Shown here: one piece after another, positions 54,895 through 64,000 of the stretch
How positions within the stretch are numbered: position 1 is the first letter of the stretch
Layout of the letters: every line of letters starts with the position of its first letter
From: Mycobacterium palustre
Lineage (GTDB): Bacteria; Actinomycetota; Actinomycetes; Mycobacteriales; Mycobacteriaceae
Direction: 5' to 3'
Assembly: GCF_002101785.1 (NCBI RefSeq)
Contig: NZ_LQPJ01000098.1
Span: 62,001-126,000 of the forward strand
DNA: 64,000 bases
The notes under the pieces: generated by a model
Databases searched by the model: none
The model's input: the letters and a program-made list of their open reading frames with translations, nothing else
What the model was told of the DNA's origin: nothing
Program-made: the position numbers and the translations under genes

Positions 54895-55740
54895 CTAGAG
54901 GGCCCGGACGCGCCCCGTCAGGTAGGGGTATCCCTTGGAGACGTTGCGCAGCGAAATGTCCCAGCCACCGTCATCGCCCCCGTCGACGTAGAGCCCCGCG
55001 GTGCCCGGCAAAACCAACGGCTTGCCGAACCGCACGTCGTACTCCACCGCGTCCGGCAGCCGGCCCTCGATGTTGGCCAATACGGCCGCGGCGCTGAACA
55101 TTCCGTGCGCGATCACCGTGGGGAAGCCGAACAGCTTGGCCGCGATCGGGTTGGTGTGGATCGGGTTGTGGTCGCCGCCCACGACGGCGTAACGGCGGAT
55201 CTGCCCGGGCGTGACGCGCAGCACCGTGCTGGGCGGCGGCAGCTTGGGCTGCTTCTGCGGCGGCGGCTTGGGCTCGTCGGACAGGCTGGTGCGCTGCTGG
55301 TGCAAGAAGGTCGTCACCTGATGCCAGGCCAGATCGTTGCCGACGCTGACGTCGGTCACCAGGTCCACCAGCAGGCCCTTGCGGTGCTCGCGCAGGTTCT
55401 CGGCGTGCACCCGCACCGCGACCGTGTCGGTGACCGCGATCGGGCGGTACTGAATGATCTTGTTCTCGGTGTGCACCGAACCCATTGCCGCGAAAGGGAA
55501 GTCGAATCCGGTCACCAGCGACATCATCGACGGAAAGGTCAGGGCGAAAGGGTAGGTGAGCGGCACGTGGTTGCCGAAGCGCAGCCCGGTGACCCCCGCG
55601 TAGTCGGCCACGTTGGCCGGGTCGATGGGCAGCTCCTCGACCGTCACGGTGCGGCTGGGCAGCCGGTCGCCGCGGGGCACCAGCGGCAGCGCCCCGGCCG
55701 CCGCGCGCAGCATGTTCTTCAGGCCGCTTGGCTGATTCAT
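54895..55740 (-). CDS. htdX: (3R)-hydroxyacyl dehydratase HtdX
   Basis: 281 residues (280 in M. tuberculosis). Double-hotdog MaoC-like enzyme. The hydratase-2 motif with catalytic Asp and His is YAVVGGDHNPIHTNPIAAK (~187-205). It interconverts 3-hydroxyacyl and trans-2-enoyl thioesters. The ATG at 55740 is preferred over the adjacent GTG because GGGAG is better spaced. It starts 16 bp after the fabG4 stop, forming the fabG4-htdX operon. Confidence 0.94.
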   Translation of the reverse strand: MNQPSGLKNMLRAAAGALPLVPRGDRLPSRTVTVEELPIDPANVADYAGVTGLRFGNHVPLTYPFALTFPSMMSLVTGFDFPFAAMGSVHTENKIIQYRPIAVTDTVAVRVHAENLREHRKGLLVDLVTDVSVGNDLAWHQVTTFLHQQRTSLSDEPKPPPQKQPKLPPPSTVLRVTPGQIRRYAVVGGDHNPIHTNPIAAKLFGFPTVIAHGMFSAAAVLANIEGRLPDAVEYDVRFGKPLVLPGTAGLYVDGGDDGGWDISLRNVSKGYPYLTGRVRAL

Positions 55741-55756
55741 CACGTTCTCCCGAAAC

Positions 55757-57121
55757 CTAGGCGCCCAGCATGGCCTGGCCGCAGACCCGAATCACGTTGC
55801 CGGTCACCGCGTTTGACGCCGGGCTGGCGAAGTAGGCGATGGTCTCGGCGACGTCGACGGGCTGCCCGCCCTGCAGCAGCGAGTTCATCCGGCGGCCGAC
55901 CTCGCGGGTGGCCAGCGGGATGGCGGCGGTCATCTGGGTCTCGATGAACCCCGGTGCGACGGCGTTGATCGTGATGCCCTTGTCGTACAGCTGCGGGGCC
56001 AGCGCCTGGGTCAGGCCGATCATCCCGGCCTTTGTGGTGGCGTAGTTGGTCTGCCCGCGGTTGCCCGCGATGCCGGCCATCGACGAAAGTCCGATCACCC
56101 GGCCCCCCTCGCCGATGGTGCCGTTGCCGATCAGACCCTCGGTAAGGCGTTGCGGCGCAAGCAGATTGACGGCCAGCACGGCGTCCCAGCGCGCGTCGTC
56201 CATGTTGACCAACAGCTTGTCGCGGGTGATGCCGGCGTTGTTGACCAAGATGTCGGCGCGCCCGGCGTAATGGTCGCGCAGGTGCTCGGTGATCTTGTCG
56301 ACGGCGTCCTCGGCGGTGACGTCGAGCCACAGCGCGGTGCCGCCCACCCTGCTGGCGGTTTCGGCCAGGCCCTCGGCGGCGGACTCCACGTCGATCGCCA
56401 CCACGCGGGCGCCGTCGCGAGCGAACACCTCGGCGATCGTCGCGCCGATCCCCCGGGCCGCGCCGGTCACGATCGCCACCTTGCCGTCCAGCGGCCGGTC
56501 CCAGTCGGCCGGCGGCGTGGAGTCGGCCTCCCCGACGTAGAACACCTGGCCGTCGACGTAGGCCGACTTCCCCGACAGGATGAACCGCATCGTGGATTCC
56601 AACCCGGTGGCCGCGGGCTTGGCGGCCGGCGACAGGTACACCAGCGCCACGGTGGAGCCGTTGCGCAGTTCCTTGCCCAGCGAGCGGGTGAACCCCTCCA
56701 GCGCGCGCTGCGCGACTCGCTCGTCGGTGCTGCCGGCGGCGTCGGGGGTGGTGCCGACGACCACGACGCGCCCGCTGTGGCCCAGGTTGCGCAGGACCGG
56801 TGTGAAGAACTCGTGCAACGCCTTGAGCCCGGCCGGCGTCGTGATGCCGGTGGCGTCGAACACCAGGCCCCCGAACTGGTCGGCCCAGCGGCCGCCCAGG
56901 TTGGCGCCGACCACGTCGTAGTCGGAGTTCAGCGCCGCGCGCAGCGGTTCGACGACCCTGCCGTCACCGCCGATCAGCAGGGACCCGGCCAGGGGCGGAT
57001 CGCCGGGCCGGTAGCGGCGCAGTGCCGGGGGCTGCGGGATGCCGAGTTGCTTTGCCAGAAACGATCCGGGGCCGGAGTTGACCACCTGCGAGAACAGATC
57101 GGACGAGCCTTTGGGAGCCAC
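55757..57121 (-). CDS. fabG4: 3-oxoacyl reductase FabG4 (high-molecular-weight, NADH-type)
   Basis: 454 residues from GTG 57121 with GGAAGG seven bases upstream, the same length as Rv0242c. The N-terminal ~210 residues are a flavodoxin-like degenerate Rossmann domain. The C-terminal SDR has [19 protein letters not shown] (~217-235), the Ser in GLSSMAG and YATTKAGM as the YxxxK motif. Reduces 3-oxoacyl-CoA; with HtdX it forms a fatty-acyl module. Divergent from fadA2 across 151 bp. Confidence 0.95.
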   Translation of the reverse strand: MAPKGSSDLFSQVVNSGPGSFLAKQLGIPQPPALRRYRPGDPPLAGSLLIGGDGRVVEPLRAALNSDYDVVGANLGGRWADQFGGLVFDATGITTPAGLKALHEFFTPVLRNLGHSGRVVVVGTTPDAAGSTDERVAQRALEGFTRSLGKELRNGSTVALVYLSPAAKPAATGLESTMRFILSGKSAYVDGQVFYVGEADSTPPADWDRPLDGKVAIVTGAARGIGATIAEVFARDGARVVAIDVESAAEGLAETASRVGGTALWLDVTAEDAVDKITEHLRDHYAGRADILVNNAGITRDKLLVNMDDARWDAVLAVNLLAPQRLTEGLIGNGTIGEGGRVIGLSSMAGIAGNRGQTNYATTKAGMIGLTQALAPQLYDKGITINAVAPGFIETQMTAAIPLATREVGRRMNSLLQGGQPVDVAETIAYFASPASNAVTGNVIRVCGQAMLGA

Positions 57122-57197
57122 TGAGCTGCCTTCCATTGTGTTCGGGTGTGTTCGGGTGGTGGAGTGCCCGTTATATGGCAACCGTATCGGGACCAAA

Positions 57198-57213
57198 CTT
57201 ACTTCAGAGTAAG
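57198..57213. promoter_or_regulatory. Inverted repeat in the fabG4/fadA2 divergent promoter region
   Basis: CTTACT-TCAG-AGTAAG is a perfect 6+4+6 inverted repeat, 76 bp before the fabG4 start and 59 bp before fadA2. An AT-rich stretch CGTTATATGG is nearby at about 57169-57178. A regulator shared by the two divergent genes is plausible; no known consensus was matched. Confidence 0.4.
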
Positions 57214-57272
57214 AACAGTGAGTAGTATGGCTGGTACCGGCCCATCCGAAACCGACACCCCCGGAGAACATC

Positions 57273-58580
57273 GTGGCTTCTGCCGATTCGAAGACGAGGC
57301 GCCCCGTCGCCGTACTGGGCGGCAACCGCATCCCGTTCGCCCGGTCGGACGGCGCTTACGCCGAGGCGTCCAACCAAGACATGCTCACCGCGGCCCTCGA
57401 CGGGCTGGTGGACCGCTTCGGGCTGGCCGGCGAGCGCCTCGGCGCGGTGGTCGGCGGCGCGGTGCTCAAGCACAGCCGCGACTTCAACCTGACCCGGGAA
57501 TGCGTGCTGGGCTCGGAGCTGTCGTCGTACACGCCGGCCTTCGACATCCAGCAGGCCTGCGGCACGGGGCTGCAGGCGGCGATCGCCGCGGCCGACGGCA
57601 TCGCATCCGGTCGCTACGAGGTGGCCGCCGCCGGAGGCGTCGACACCACTTCCGACCCGCCGATCGGCCTCGGCGACAACCTGCGCCGCCAGCTGCTCAA
57701 GCTGCGCCGGTCCAAATCCAACCTGCAACGGCTGAAGCTGGTGGGCACGCTGCCGGCCACCCTGGGCATCGAGATCCCGGCCAACAGCGAACCGCGCACC
57801 GGGCTGTCGATGGGCGAGCACGCCGCCATCACCACCAAGCAGATGGGCATCAAGCGCGTCGACCAGGACGAGCTGGCAGTCGCCAGCCACCGCAACATGG
57901 CCGCCGCCTACGACCGCGGCTTCTTCGACGACCTGGTGACGCCGTTCCTCGGCCTGTACCGCGACGACAACCTGCGGCCCAACGCCAGCGCCGAGAAGCT
58001 GGCGACGCTGCGGCCGGTCTTCGGGGTGAAGAACGGCGACGCGACGATGACGGCCGGCAACTCCACGCCGCTGACCGACGGCGCGTCCGTCGCGCTGCTG
58101 GCCAGCGAGGACTGGGCGGCCGCCCACTCGCTGACCCCGCTGGCCTACCTGGTGGACGCCGAAACGGCCGCCGTCGACTACGTCAACGGGCGCGACGGCC
58201 TGCTGATGGCGCCCACCTACGCGGTGCCCCGGCTGCTGGCCCGCAACGGGCTGAGCTTGCAGGACTTCGATTTCTACGAGATCCACGAGGCGTTCGCGTC
58301 GGTGGTGCTCGCGCACCTGCAAGCGTTTGAGTCCGAGGAGTACTGCAAGGAGCGGCTGGGCCTGGATGCCGCGCTCGGCTCGATCGACCGGTCCAAGCTC
58401 AACGTCAACGGGTCGTCGCTGGCCGCGGGCCACCCCTTCGCCGCCACCGGCGGGCGCATCCTGGCGCAGGCGGCCAAGCAGCTGGCCGAGAAGAAGGCGA
58501 GCGGCGGCGGAACGGTCCGCGCGCTGATCTCCATCTGCGCCGCCGGCGGGCAGGGCGTGGCGGCGATCCTGGAGGCGTGA
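57273..58580 (+). CDS. fadA2: Acetyl-CoA acetyltransferase FadA2
   Basis: 435-residue thiolase from GTG 57273. The nucleophile Cys is in [14 protein letters not shown] (~residues 87-100). [15 protein letters not shown] is the cap region, [11 protein letters not shown] and [17 protein letters not shown] hold the two His motifs, and [11 protein letters not shown] near the C-terminus holds the second Cys. It cleaves or forms 3-ketoacyl-CoA. Divergent from fabG4-htdX, whose products act on the preceding steps of the same cycle. Confidence 0.95.
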   Translation: MASADSKTRRPVAVLGGNRIPFARSDGAYAEASNQDMLTAALDGLVDRFGLAGERLGAVVGGAVLKHSRDFNLTRECVLGSELSSYTPAFDIQQACGTGLQAAIAAADGIASGRYEVAAAGGVDTTSDPPIGLGDNLRRQLLKLRRSKSNLQRLKLVGTLPATLGIEIPANSEPRTGLSMGEHAAITTKQMGIKRVDQDELAVASHRNMAAAYDRGFFDDLVTPFLGLYRDDNLRPNASAEKLATLRPVFGVKNGDATMTAGNSTPLTDGASVALLASEDWAAAHSLTPLAYLVDAETAAVDYVNGRDGLLMAPTYAVPRLLARNGLSLQDFDFYEIHEAFASVVLAHLQAFESEEYCKERLGLDAALGSIDRSKLNVNGSSLAAGHPFAATGGRILAQAAKQLAEKKASGGGTVRALISICAAGGQGVAAILEA

Positions 58581-58610
58581 CGCGCCCCGGCCGATGAATG
58601 CGTCACAATG

Positions 58611-58636
58611 GGTTACTAACCCGACCGGTTGGGTAT
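58611..58636 (+). promoter_or_regulatory. SigF-type promoter of the F6 small RNA
   Basis: GGTTA (58611-58615), a 15-bp spacer, then GGGTAT (58631-58636) fits the mycobacterial SigF pattern GGTTT-N15-17-GGGTAT. It also forms an almost perfect 16-bp palindrome (58619-58634), which is probably a coincidence of the two boxes. No protein frame starts within 150 bp downstream. Confidence 0.7.
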
Positions 58637-58641
58637 CCCTC

Positions 58642-58786
58642 GTCCGGATAGCCCCGTGTTGCGGTCTGACCCGACCCCGACGGCAATACGGGGCATCCCC
58701 AAATCGACCGCCCGTCGGCGGAAGACCACGCCGGGCGTACGAAAAGGGCCGCCGCTGGAGTGAGGGGATCCAGCGGCGGCCTTTTT
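58642..58786 (+). ncRNA. F6-type small RNA (ncRv10243 homologue)
   Basis: In M. tuberculosis the SigF-dependent sRNA F6 lies between fadA2 and fadE5. Here the same interval has a SigF promoter, 100-odd bases without a coding frame, and a strong intrinsic terminator, so transcription from about 58642 to 58786 is expected. The 5' part (CGTCCGGATAGCCCC) is likely the functional region, since mature F6 is short. The exact ends are inferred from the promoter and hairpin. Confidence 0.7.
58747..58786 (+). terminator. Intrinsic terminator of the F6 small RNA
   Basis: Perfect 13-bp stem GGCCGCCGCTGGA (58747-58759) with TCCAGCGGCGGCC (58769-58781), 9-nt loop, then TTTTT (58782-58786). AAAA on the left side (58742-58745) makes it partly bidirectional. 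A U-tract is uncommon for mycobacterial terminators. Confidence 0.93.
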
Positions 58787-58828
58787 GGTATCTCCCCCCG
58801 TTTTTGCTCTCTGCCGCCCCCACAGACA

Positions 58829-58866
58829 CAAGGTCCCCCGCTTTAACGTGGAAGCGGGGGACCTTG
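58829..58866 (-). terminator. Second strong hairpin, terminator of fadE5
   Basis: CAAGGTCCCCCGCTT (58829-58843) and AAGCGGGGGACCTTG (58852-58866) form a perfect 15-bp stem with an 8-nt loop, 18 bp past the fadE5 stop. No U-tract follows on the minus strand, so it would be a tail-less terminator or transcript-end stabiliser. Confidence 0.8.
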
Positions 58867-58883
58867 GTGTCTGACTCGCGAGG

Positions 58884-60719
58884 TTAGAAGGCGGCCTCGT
58901 CGAGCTCCATGATGTCGTTGTCCAGGGTCTCGATCACCTCACGGGTGCCGGCCAGCAGCGGCAAAAAGTTCTTCGCGAAGAACGACGCCACCGCGACCTT
59001 GCCCTCGTAGAACGACCGCTCGGAGCCGCTGGCGCCGGCGTCCAGCGCGGCCACGGCGACCGCGGCCTGACGCTGCAGCAACCAGCCGATGACCAGGTCA
59101 CCGACGCTCATCAGGAACCGCACCGAGCCCAGGCCGACCTTGTAGAGGCTGGTGACGTCCTCCTGGGCGGCCATCAGGTAGCCGGTCAGCGTGGCGGCCA
59201 TCGCCTGGACGTCCGCCAGCGCCTTGCCCAGCAGCTCGCGCTCGGTCTTGAGGCGGCCGTTGCCGGACTCGCTGTTGACGAACTCCTGGATCTGCTCGGA
59301 CACGTGGGCCAGGGCCACACCCTTGTCGCGGACGATCTTGCGGAAGAAGAAGTCCTGCGCCTGGATGGCCGTGGTGCCCTCGTAGAGCGAGTCGATCTTG
59401 GCGTCACGGATGTACTGCTCGATCGGGTAGTCCTGCAGGAAGCCCGAACCGCCAAACGTCTGCAGGCTCTCGGTCAGCTTGGCGTAGGCCTGCTCGGAGC
59501 CGACGCCCTTGACCACCGGCAACAGCAGGTCGTTGACCTTGACGGCCAGGTTGGCGTCCACGCCGTGGACCGCCTCGGCCACCGCGGCGTCCTGGTACGT
59601 CGACGTGTAGAGGTACAACGCGCGCAGACCCTCGGCGTAGGCCTTCTGGGTCATCAGCGAGCGGCGCACGTCGGGGTGGTGTGTGATGGTCACCCGCGGG
59701 GCGGTCTTGTCGGTCATCTGGGTCATGTCGGCGCCCTGCACGCGCTCCTTGGCGTAGGCCAGGGCGTTGAGGTAGCCGGTGGACAGCGTCGCGATCGCCT
59801 TGGTGCCGACCATCATGCGGGCCTGCTCGATGACCTCGAACATCTGCGCGATGCCGTTGTGCACCTCGCCGACCAGCCAGCCCTTGGCGGGCACGCCGTG
59901 CTGCCCGAACGACAGCTCGCAGGTCGCGGAGACCTTCAGGCCCATCTTGTGCTCGACGTTGGTGACGAACACTCCGTTGCGCTCGCCCAGCTCGCCGGTG
60001 GAGAAGTCGAAGAGAAACTTCGGCACGAAGAACAGCGACAGCCCCTTGGTGCCCGGGCCGGCGCCCTCGGGGCGGGCCAGCACCAGGTGGAAGATGTTTT
60101 CGAACAGGTCGCCGGAGTCACCGGAGGTGATGAACCGCTTGACGCCGTCGATGTGCCAGGATCCGTCCTCCTGCCGAACCGCCTTGGTCCGGCCGGCGCC
60201 GACGTCCGAACCGGCGTCCGGCTCGGTCAGCACCATGGTCGAGCCCCAGCCGCGCTCGGCGGCGATGACGGCCCACTTCTTTTGTTCCTCGGTGCCGAGG
60301 TGGTAGAGGATGTTGGCGAATCCGGCGCCGCCGCCGTACATCCACACGGCGGGGTTGGCGCCGAGGATGTGCTCGTGCAGGGCCCACACCAGCGCCTTGG
60401 GCATCGGCACGCCGCCGAGGGCCTCGTCGATGCCTACCTTGTCCCAGCCGGCCTCCTGGACCGCCTGGACCGACTTCTTGAAGCTGTCCGGCAGCGTCAC
60501 CGAGTGGGTCTCGGGGTCGAAAACCGGCGGGTTGCGGTCACCTTCGACGAAAGACTCCGCGACCGGCCCCTCGGCCAGCCGGCTGATCTCGGAAAGCATC
60601 TCCTGGGCGGTGTCGACGTCGAGGTCGGCGTACTCGCCCTGGCCTAACGCCTTGTCAACGCCGAAGACCTCGAACAGGTTGAATACCTGGTCACGGACGT
60701 TGCTCTTGTAGTGGCTCAC
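58884..60719 (-). CDS. fadE5: Acyl-CoA dehydrogenase FadE5
   Basis: 611 residues, the length of Rv0244c, from GTG 60719 with AGGAGGA upstream. FAD enzyme of beta-oxidation with broad chain-length use. [18 protein letters not shown] is the flavin loop (~160-177), [16 protein letters not shown] the next motif, and [18 protein letters not shown] the catalytic Glu region (~430-447). The long C-terminal domain ends [12 protein letters not shown]. The upstream region holds two palindromes. Confidence 0.95.
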   Translation of the reverse strand: MSHYKSNVRDQVFNLFEVFGVDKALGQGEYADLDVDTAQEMLSEISRLAEGPVAESFVEGDRNPPVFDPETHSVTLPDSFKKSVQAVQEAGWDKVGIDEALGGVPMPKALVWALHEHILGANPAVWMYGGGAGFANILYHLGTEEQKKWAVIAAERGWGSTMVLTEPDAGSDVGAGRTKAVRQEDGSWHIDGVKRFITSGDSGDLFENIFHLVLARPEGAGPGTKGLSLFFVPKFLFDFSTGELGERNGVFVTNVEHKMGLKVSATCELSFGQHGVPAKGWLVGEVHNGIAQMFEVIEQARMMVGTKAIATLSTGYLNALAYAKERVQGADMTQMTDKTAPRVTITHHPDVRRSLMTQKAYAEGLRALYLYTSTYQDAAVAEAVHGVDANLAVKVNDLLLPVVKGVGSEQAYAKLTESLQTFGGSGFLQDYPIEQYIRDAKIDSLYEGTTAIQAQDFFFRKIVRDKGVALAHVSEQIQEFVNSESGNGRLKTERELLGKALADVQAMAATLTGYLMAAQEDVTSLYKVGLGSVRFLMSVGDLVIGWLLQRQAAVAVAALDAGASGSERSFYEGKVAVASFFAKNFLPLLAGTREVIETLDNDIMELDEAAF

Positions 60720-60769
60720 TGAGTTTCCTCCTCGTTGAGAATGCCACTCGTGGTTGGGTACTAGGTCTA

Positions 60770-60867
60770 AGTTACCCACCAGTAACTACCCTAAAATATA
60801 TCCGTGGCCTAGCCGCACGCAAGCGAGTGTGAGCTAGATTTCACCATCTAATTAACCAACCGGTTGG
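60770..60867. promoter_or_regulatory. Palindromes in the fadE5/oxygenase divergent region
   Basis: AGTTAC-CCACCA-GTAACT (60770-60787) is a perfect 6+6+6 inverted repeat 51 bp before the fadE5 start. CCAACCGGTTGG (60856-60867) is a perfect 12-bp palindrome 54 bp before the oxygenase ATG. Between them is AT-rich sequence (TAAAATATAT, 60792-60801). Each palindrome is well placed to be the operator of its nearer gene. Confidence 0.45.
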
Positions 60868-60920
60868 GAAGGCGCCGGTAAGTTCGCCAATCGGCCGTTT
60901 ACCTGCGAAGATGATGCGTC

Positions 60921-62452
<1,532 letters not shown>

Positions 62453-62486
62453 CTGGACCCGGTGCGGCGAACGCGGCGGGCCGCCC

Positions 62487-62642
62487 CTAGGGGCGGTGGC
62501 TGAGCTCTTCGCGATAGCCGGCGACGCGCCGCTCGATCTCGGCGGCGTCCTCGTGCCGGCCCTCCTTGTGCGCAAGCTCGGCACGCACCGACAACTCGCG
62601 GATCGCGGTGCGAATCTCGTTGACGCTGGTGATTCCTCGCAT
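62487..62642 (-). CDS. Small helical protein of unknown function
   Basis: 51 residues from ATG 62642: MRGITSVNEIRTAIRELSVR, then AELAHKEGRHEDAAEIERRV and AGYREELSHRP. The sequence is a continuous charged helix with heptad-like spacing, typical of a real small protein. No Shine-Dalgarno is clear before this ATG, and an in-frame ATG at 62768 exists but crosses low-complexity sequence with no sign of coding. Just upstream lies the decayed sdhB tail, which may once have been its operon partner. Confidence 0.6.
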   Translation of the reverse strand: MRGITSVNEIRTAIRELSVRAELAHKEGRHEDAAEIERRVAGYREELSHRP

Positions 62643-62671
62643 GGGGACCGGGTACCCGAAGCCGCCGGCGG

Positions 62672-62737
62672 TTAACGGTGGAACATCTTGTTGCGCAGCC
62701 GCACCACGGGGCCCATTTCGCGATCGGCGATTCGCCC
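62672..62737 (-). pseudogene. Remnant of a second sdhB-like gene (last 21 codons)
   Basis: The frame GRIADREMGPVVRLRNKMFHR followed by TAA (62672-62674) aligns with the end of the intact SdhB, RVVDRKYDPVVWLGNKLFRR. Eleven of 20 residues are identical, and about 45 of 60 bases by eye. A TAG precedes it at 62738-62740, and no further homology was seen upstream. It lies about 370 bp from the matching end of the intact gene, in the same orientation. Confidence 0.7.
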
Positions 62738-62897
62738 CTATTCGGCCTTCGCGGGACGGGCCGCGCACCCCTGACGCCTTGCCGATTGGTTTGCACCGCA
62801 GCGGTTTTCGTCGAATAGAGCCTGATGGGGGTCCGCCGGCCGGGTCAACCGTTATCGTGCCGGCCGTGGTGGGCGGCGAGCACCGCGAGCACTCGGG

Positions 62898-63029
62898 CTG
62901 TTCGGCTCCGGAGGTGCCGGCGGCACCGGCGGCAACGGCGGTGTTCCCGGGGTGAACGGCAACAACCTCAACGGCCTCGCCGGTATCGGCGGCGCCAGTG
63001 GCCTGCTGTTCGGCCTACCCGGGTTTTAA
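62898..63029 (+). pseudogene. Tail fragment of a PE_PGRS gene
   Basis: Reads [20 protein letters not shown], then GNNLNGLAGIGGASGLLFGL and PGF before TAA (63027-63029). This is a classical PGRS C-terminus. There is no PE domain, start codon or ribosome site upstream: the frame is closed by TGA at 62823, and the sequence just before has no Gly-repeat character. It therefore represents the last ~43 codons of a lost PE_PGRS gene. M. tuberculosis has the membrane-protein gene Rv0246 at this position, which is absent here. Confidence 0.85.
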
Positions 63030-63042
63030 CGGGGAATGAGTT

Positions 63043-63789
63043 TCAGCGGCGGAACAGCTTGTTGCCCAGCCACACCACGGGGTCGTACTTGCGGTCGACG
63101 ACCCGCTCTTTCATCGGGATCAGCGCGTTGTCGGTGATCTTGATGTTCTCCGGGCAGACCTCGGTGCAGCACTTGGTGATGTTGCAGTAGCCCAGGCCGT
63201 GTTCCTGCTGTGCCTGGTTGCGCCGGTCCAGGGTGTCCAGGGGGTGCATCTCCAGTTCGGCGATCCGCATCAGGTAGCGCGGCCCGGCGAACGCCTTCTT
63301 GTTCTCCTCGTGGTCGCGCACCACGTGGCAGACGTTCTGGCACAGGAAGCACTCGATGCACTTGCGGAACTCCTGCGAGCGCTGCACGTCGACCTGCGCC
63401 ATCCGGTACTCGCCCGGCTGCAGCTCCTTGGGCGGCGCGAACGACGGTATCTCGCGGGCCTTTTCGTAGTTGAACGAGACGTCGGTGACCAGGTCGCGGA
63501 TCACCGGGAACGTCCGCAGCGGCGTCACGGTCACGACCTCGTCCTCGGCGAACGTCGACATCCGCGTCATGCACATCAGCCGCGGGTAGCCGTTGATCTC
63601 CGCCGAGCACGACCCGCACTTGCCCGCCTTGCAGTTCCACCGCACGGCGAGGTCGGGCGTCTGGGTCTGCTGCAGGCGGTGGATGACGTCGAGCACCACC
63701 TCGCCCTCGTTGACCTCGACCGTGAAGTCCTGCAGCGCGCCACCGGCTTCGTCGCCGCGCCACACCCGCATGGTCGCGTTGTAGGCCAT
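63043..63789 (-). CDS. Succinate dehydrogenase/fumarate reductase iron-sulfur subunit (Rv0247c orthologue, Sdh1)
   Basis: 248 residues, the length of Rv0247c. The [2Fe-2S] motif is CKAGKCGSC with a further Cys in LMCMTR (~55-75). CIECFLCQNVC (~145-155) and CCTEVCPE (~210-217) supply the [4Fe-4S] and [3Fe-4S] clusters. It passes electrons from the flavoprotein to a membrane quinone partner. Its ATG directly follows the TAA of the flavoprotein gene with no gap. Confidence 0.96.
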   Translation of the reverse strand: MAYNATMRVWRGDEAGGALQDFTVEVNEGEVVLDVIHRLQQTQTPDLAVRWNCKAGKCGSCSAEINGYPRLMCMTRMSTFAEDEVVTVTPLRTFPVIRDLVTDVSFNYEKAREIPSFAPPKELQPGEYRMAQVDVQRSQEFRKCIECFLCQNVCHVVRDHEENKKAFAGPRYLMRIAELEMHPLDTLDRRNQAQQEHGLGYCNITKCCTEVCPENIKITDNALIPMKERVVDRKYDPVVWLGNKLFRR

Positions 63790-64000
63790 TTACTTCTCCG
63801 TCCTCGGGGTCCGTCCGGGGTGGCCGGCGAGTTCCTCGTCGGTGTAATACTTCTCCAGCTCGGAGATGTCGAAGAGCTCCAGCAGGTCGGGCCGCATCGG
63901 CACCTGCTCCTTGCGGGTGATCGAGATGTCCGGGATCACGTCGTCGCCGCCGGCGGCCTGGCAGACCAGCAACTGCTTGCGCCACGACGAGTCCATCGCC
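63790..64000 (-). CDS. Succinate dehydrogenase flavoprotein subunit (C-terminal end, Rv0248c orthologue)
   Basis: Only the last ~69 codons are in the window, ending ELAGHPGRTPRTEK. The visible part includes DSSWRKQLLVCQAAGG and EKYYTDEEL, consistent with the end of Rv0248c. The FAD-binding and catalytic domains lie beyond the right edge. Directly coupled to the iron-sulfur subunit. Confidence 0.9.
   Translation of the reverse strand, partial: AMDSSWRKQLLVCQAAGGDDVIPDISITRKEQVPMRPDLLELFDISELEKYYTDEELAGHPGRTPRTEK

Noticed and set aside
60828..60844. TGTGA-N8-TCAC before the oxygenase gene as a Crp site
   Set aside because: The spacer is 8 rather than 6 bases, so it does not fit the Crp consensus.

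Overview
The window is high-GC DNA from a slow-growing Mycobacterium. The order mmpL3, trmB, pckA, fadD4, fadE3, lipW, lipC, echA1, php, fadE4, R2lox, gabD1, aftD, lpqI, htdX, fabG4, fadA2, fadE5, sdhB follows the M. tuberculosis stretch Rv0206c to Rv0248c almost gene for gene (recalled from memory, not searched). An intact PE_PGRS gene and 53-bp MIRU-type repeats point to the M. tuberculosis/kansasii/marinum side of the genus, since M. avium is not expected to carry PE_PGRS genes. The exact species cannot be fixed by eye. Genes are dense, with many ATGA overlaps and GTG starts. No rRNA, tRNA, CRISPR array, transposase or phage gene was seen.

Layout. 1-5.3 kb: the start of mmpL3 with a NYN-domain gene and trmB, diverging from a two-gene unit of degenerate dynamin-like GTPases. 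5.4-12.5 kb: pckA, then fatty-acid genes (fadD4, a crotonase, fadE3, the double-hotdog hydratase Rv0216) and a CD225-type membrane protein. 12.5-22.1 kb: a CoA-transferase/amidohydrolase pair I do not recall in M. tuberculosis, lipW, a membrane-bound molybdopterin oxidoreductase unit, lipC, a wax ester synthase and echA1. 22.2-26.4 kb: an inserted block with PE_PGRS, an acyl-CoA ligase, a 98-aa protein, a TetR regulator and a 43-aa basic peptide. 26.6-35.3 kb: aldehyde dehydrogenase behind a KstR-like site and a MIRU, methyltransferase, a decayed gene, glycosyltransferase and envelope membrane proteins. 35.4-42.7 kb: secretory-type lipase, acyl-CoA ligase/php operon, fadE4 and the tetR-R2lox operon with a stacked operator region. 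42.7-54.8 kb: gabD1, an acetolactate-synthase-like enzyme, a secreted protein, a lipase-maturation-factor homologue, aftD, two related 57-63-aa membrane peptides, lpqI and a TetR. 54.9-61 kb: htdX-fabG4 diverging from fadA2, the F6 small RNA between fadA2 and fadE5 with a SigF-type promoter and strong terminator, and fadE5. 61-64 kb: a 2-oxoglutarate oxygenase coupled to a flavin reductase, then a scar holding tail fragments of a second sdhB and a second PE_PGRS gene, and the sdhA-sdhB pair.

Taken together, the genes serve mycolate/arabinan envelope assembly (mmpL3, aftD, the Rv0224c-Rv0228 group, lpqI) and lipid or sterol catabolism (fadD, fadE, echA, lip, htdX, fabG4, fadA2), with gluconeogenesis (pckA) and succinate oxidation (sdhAB) as carbon outlets. 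The most informative non-coding signals are the tetR-R2lox promoter with a Crp-like palindrome and a TetR-like palindrome, a hairpin covering the PE_PGRS ribosome-binding site, MIRU micro-ORF chains, and the gene-tail scar at 62.7-63.0 kb.
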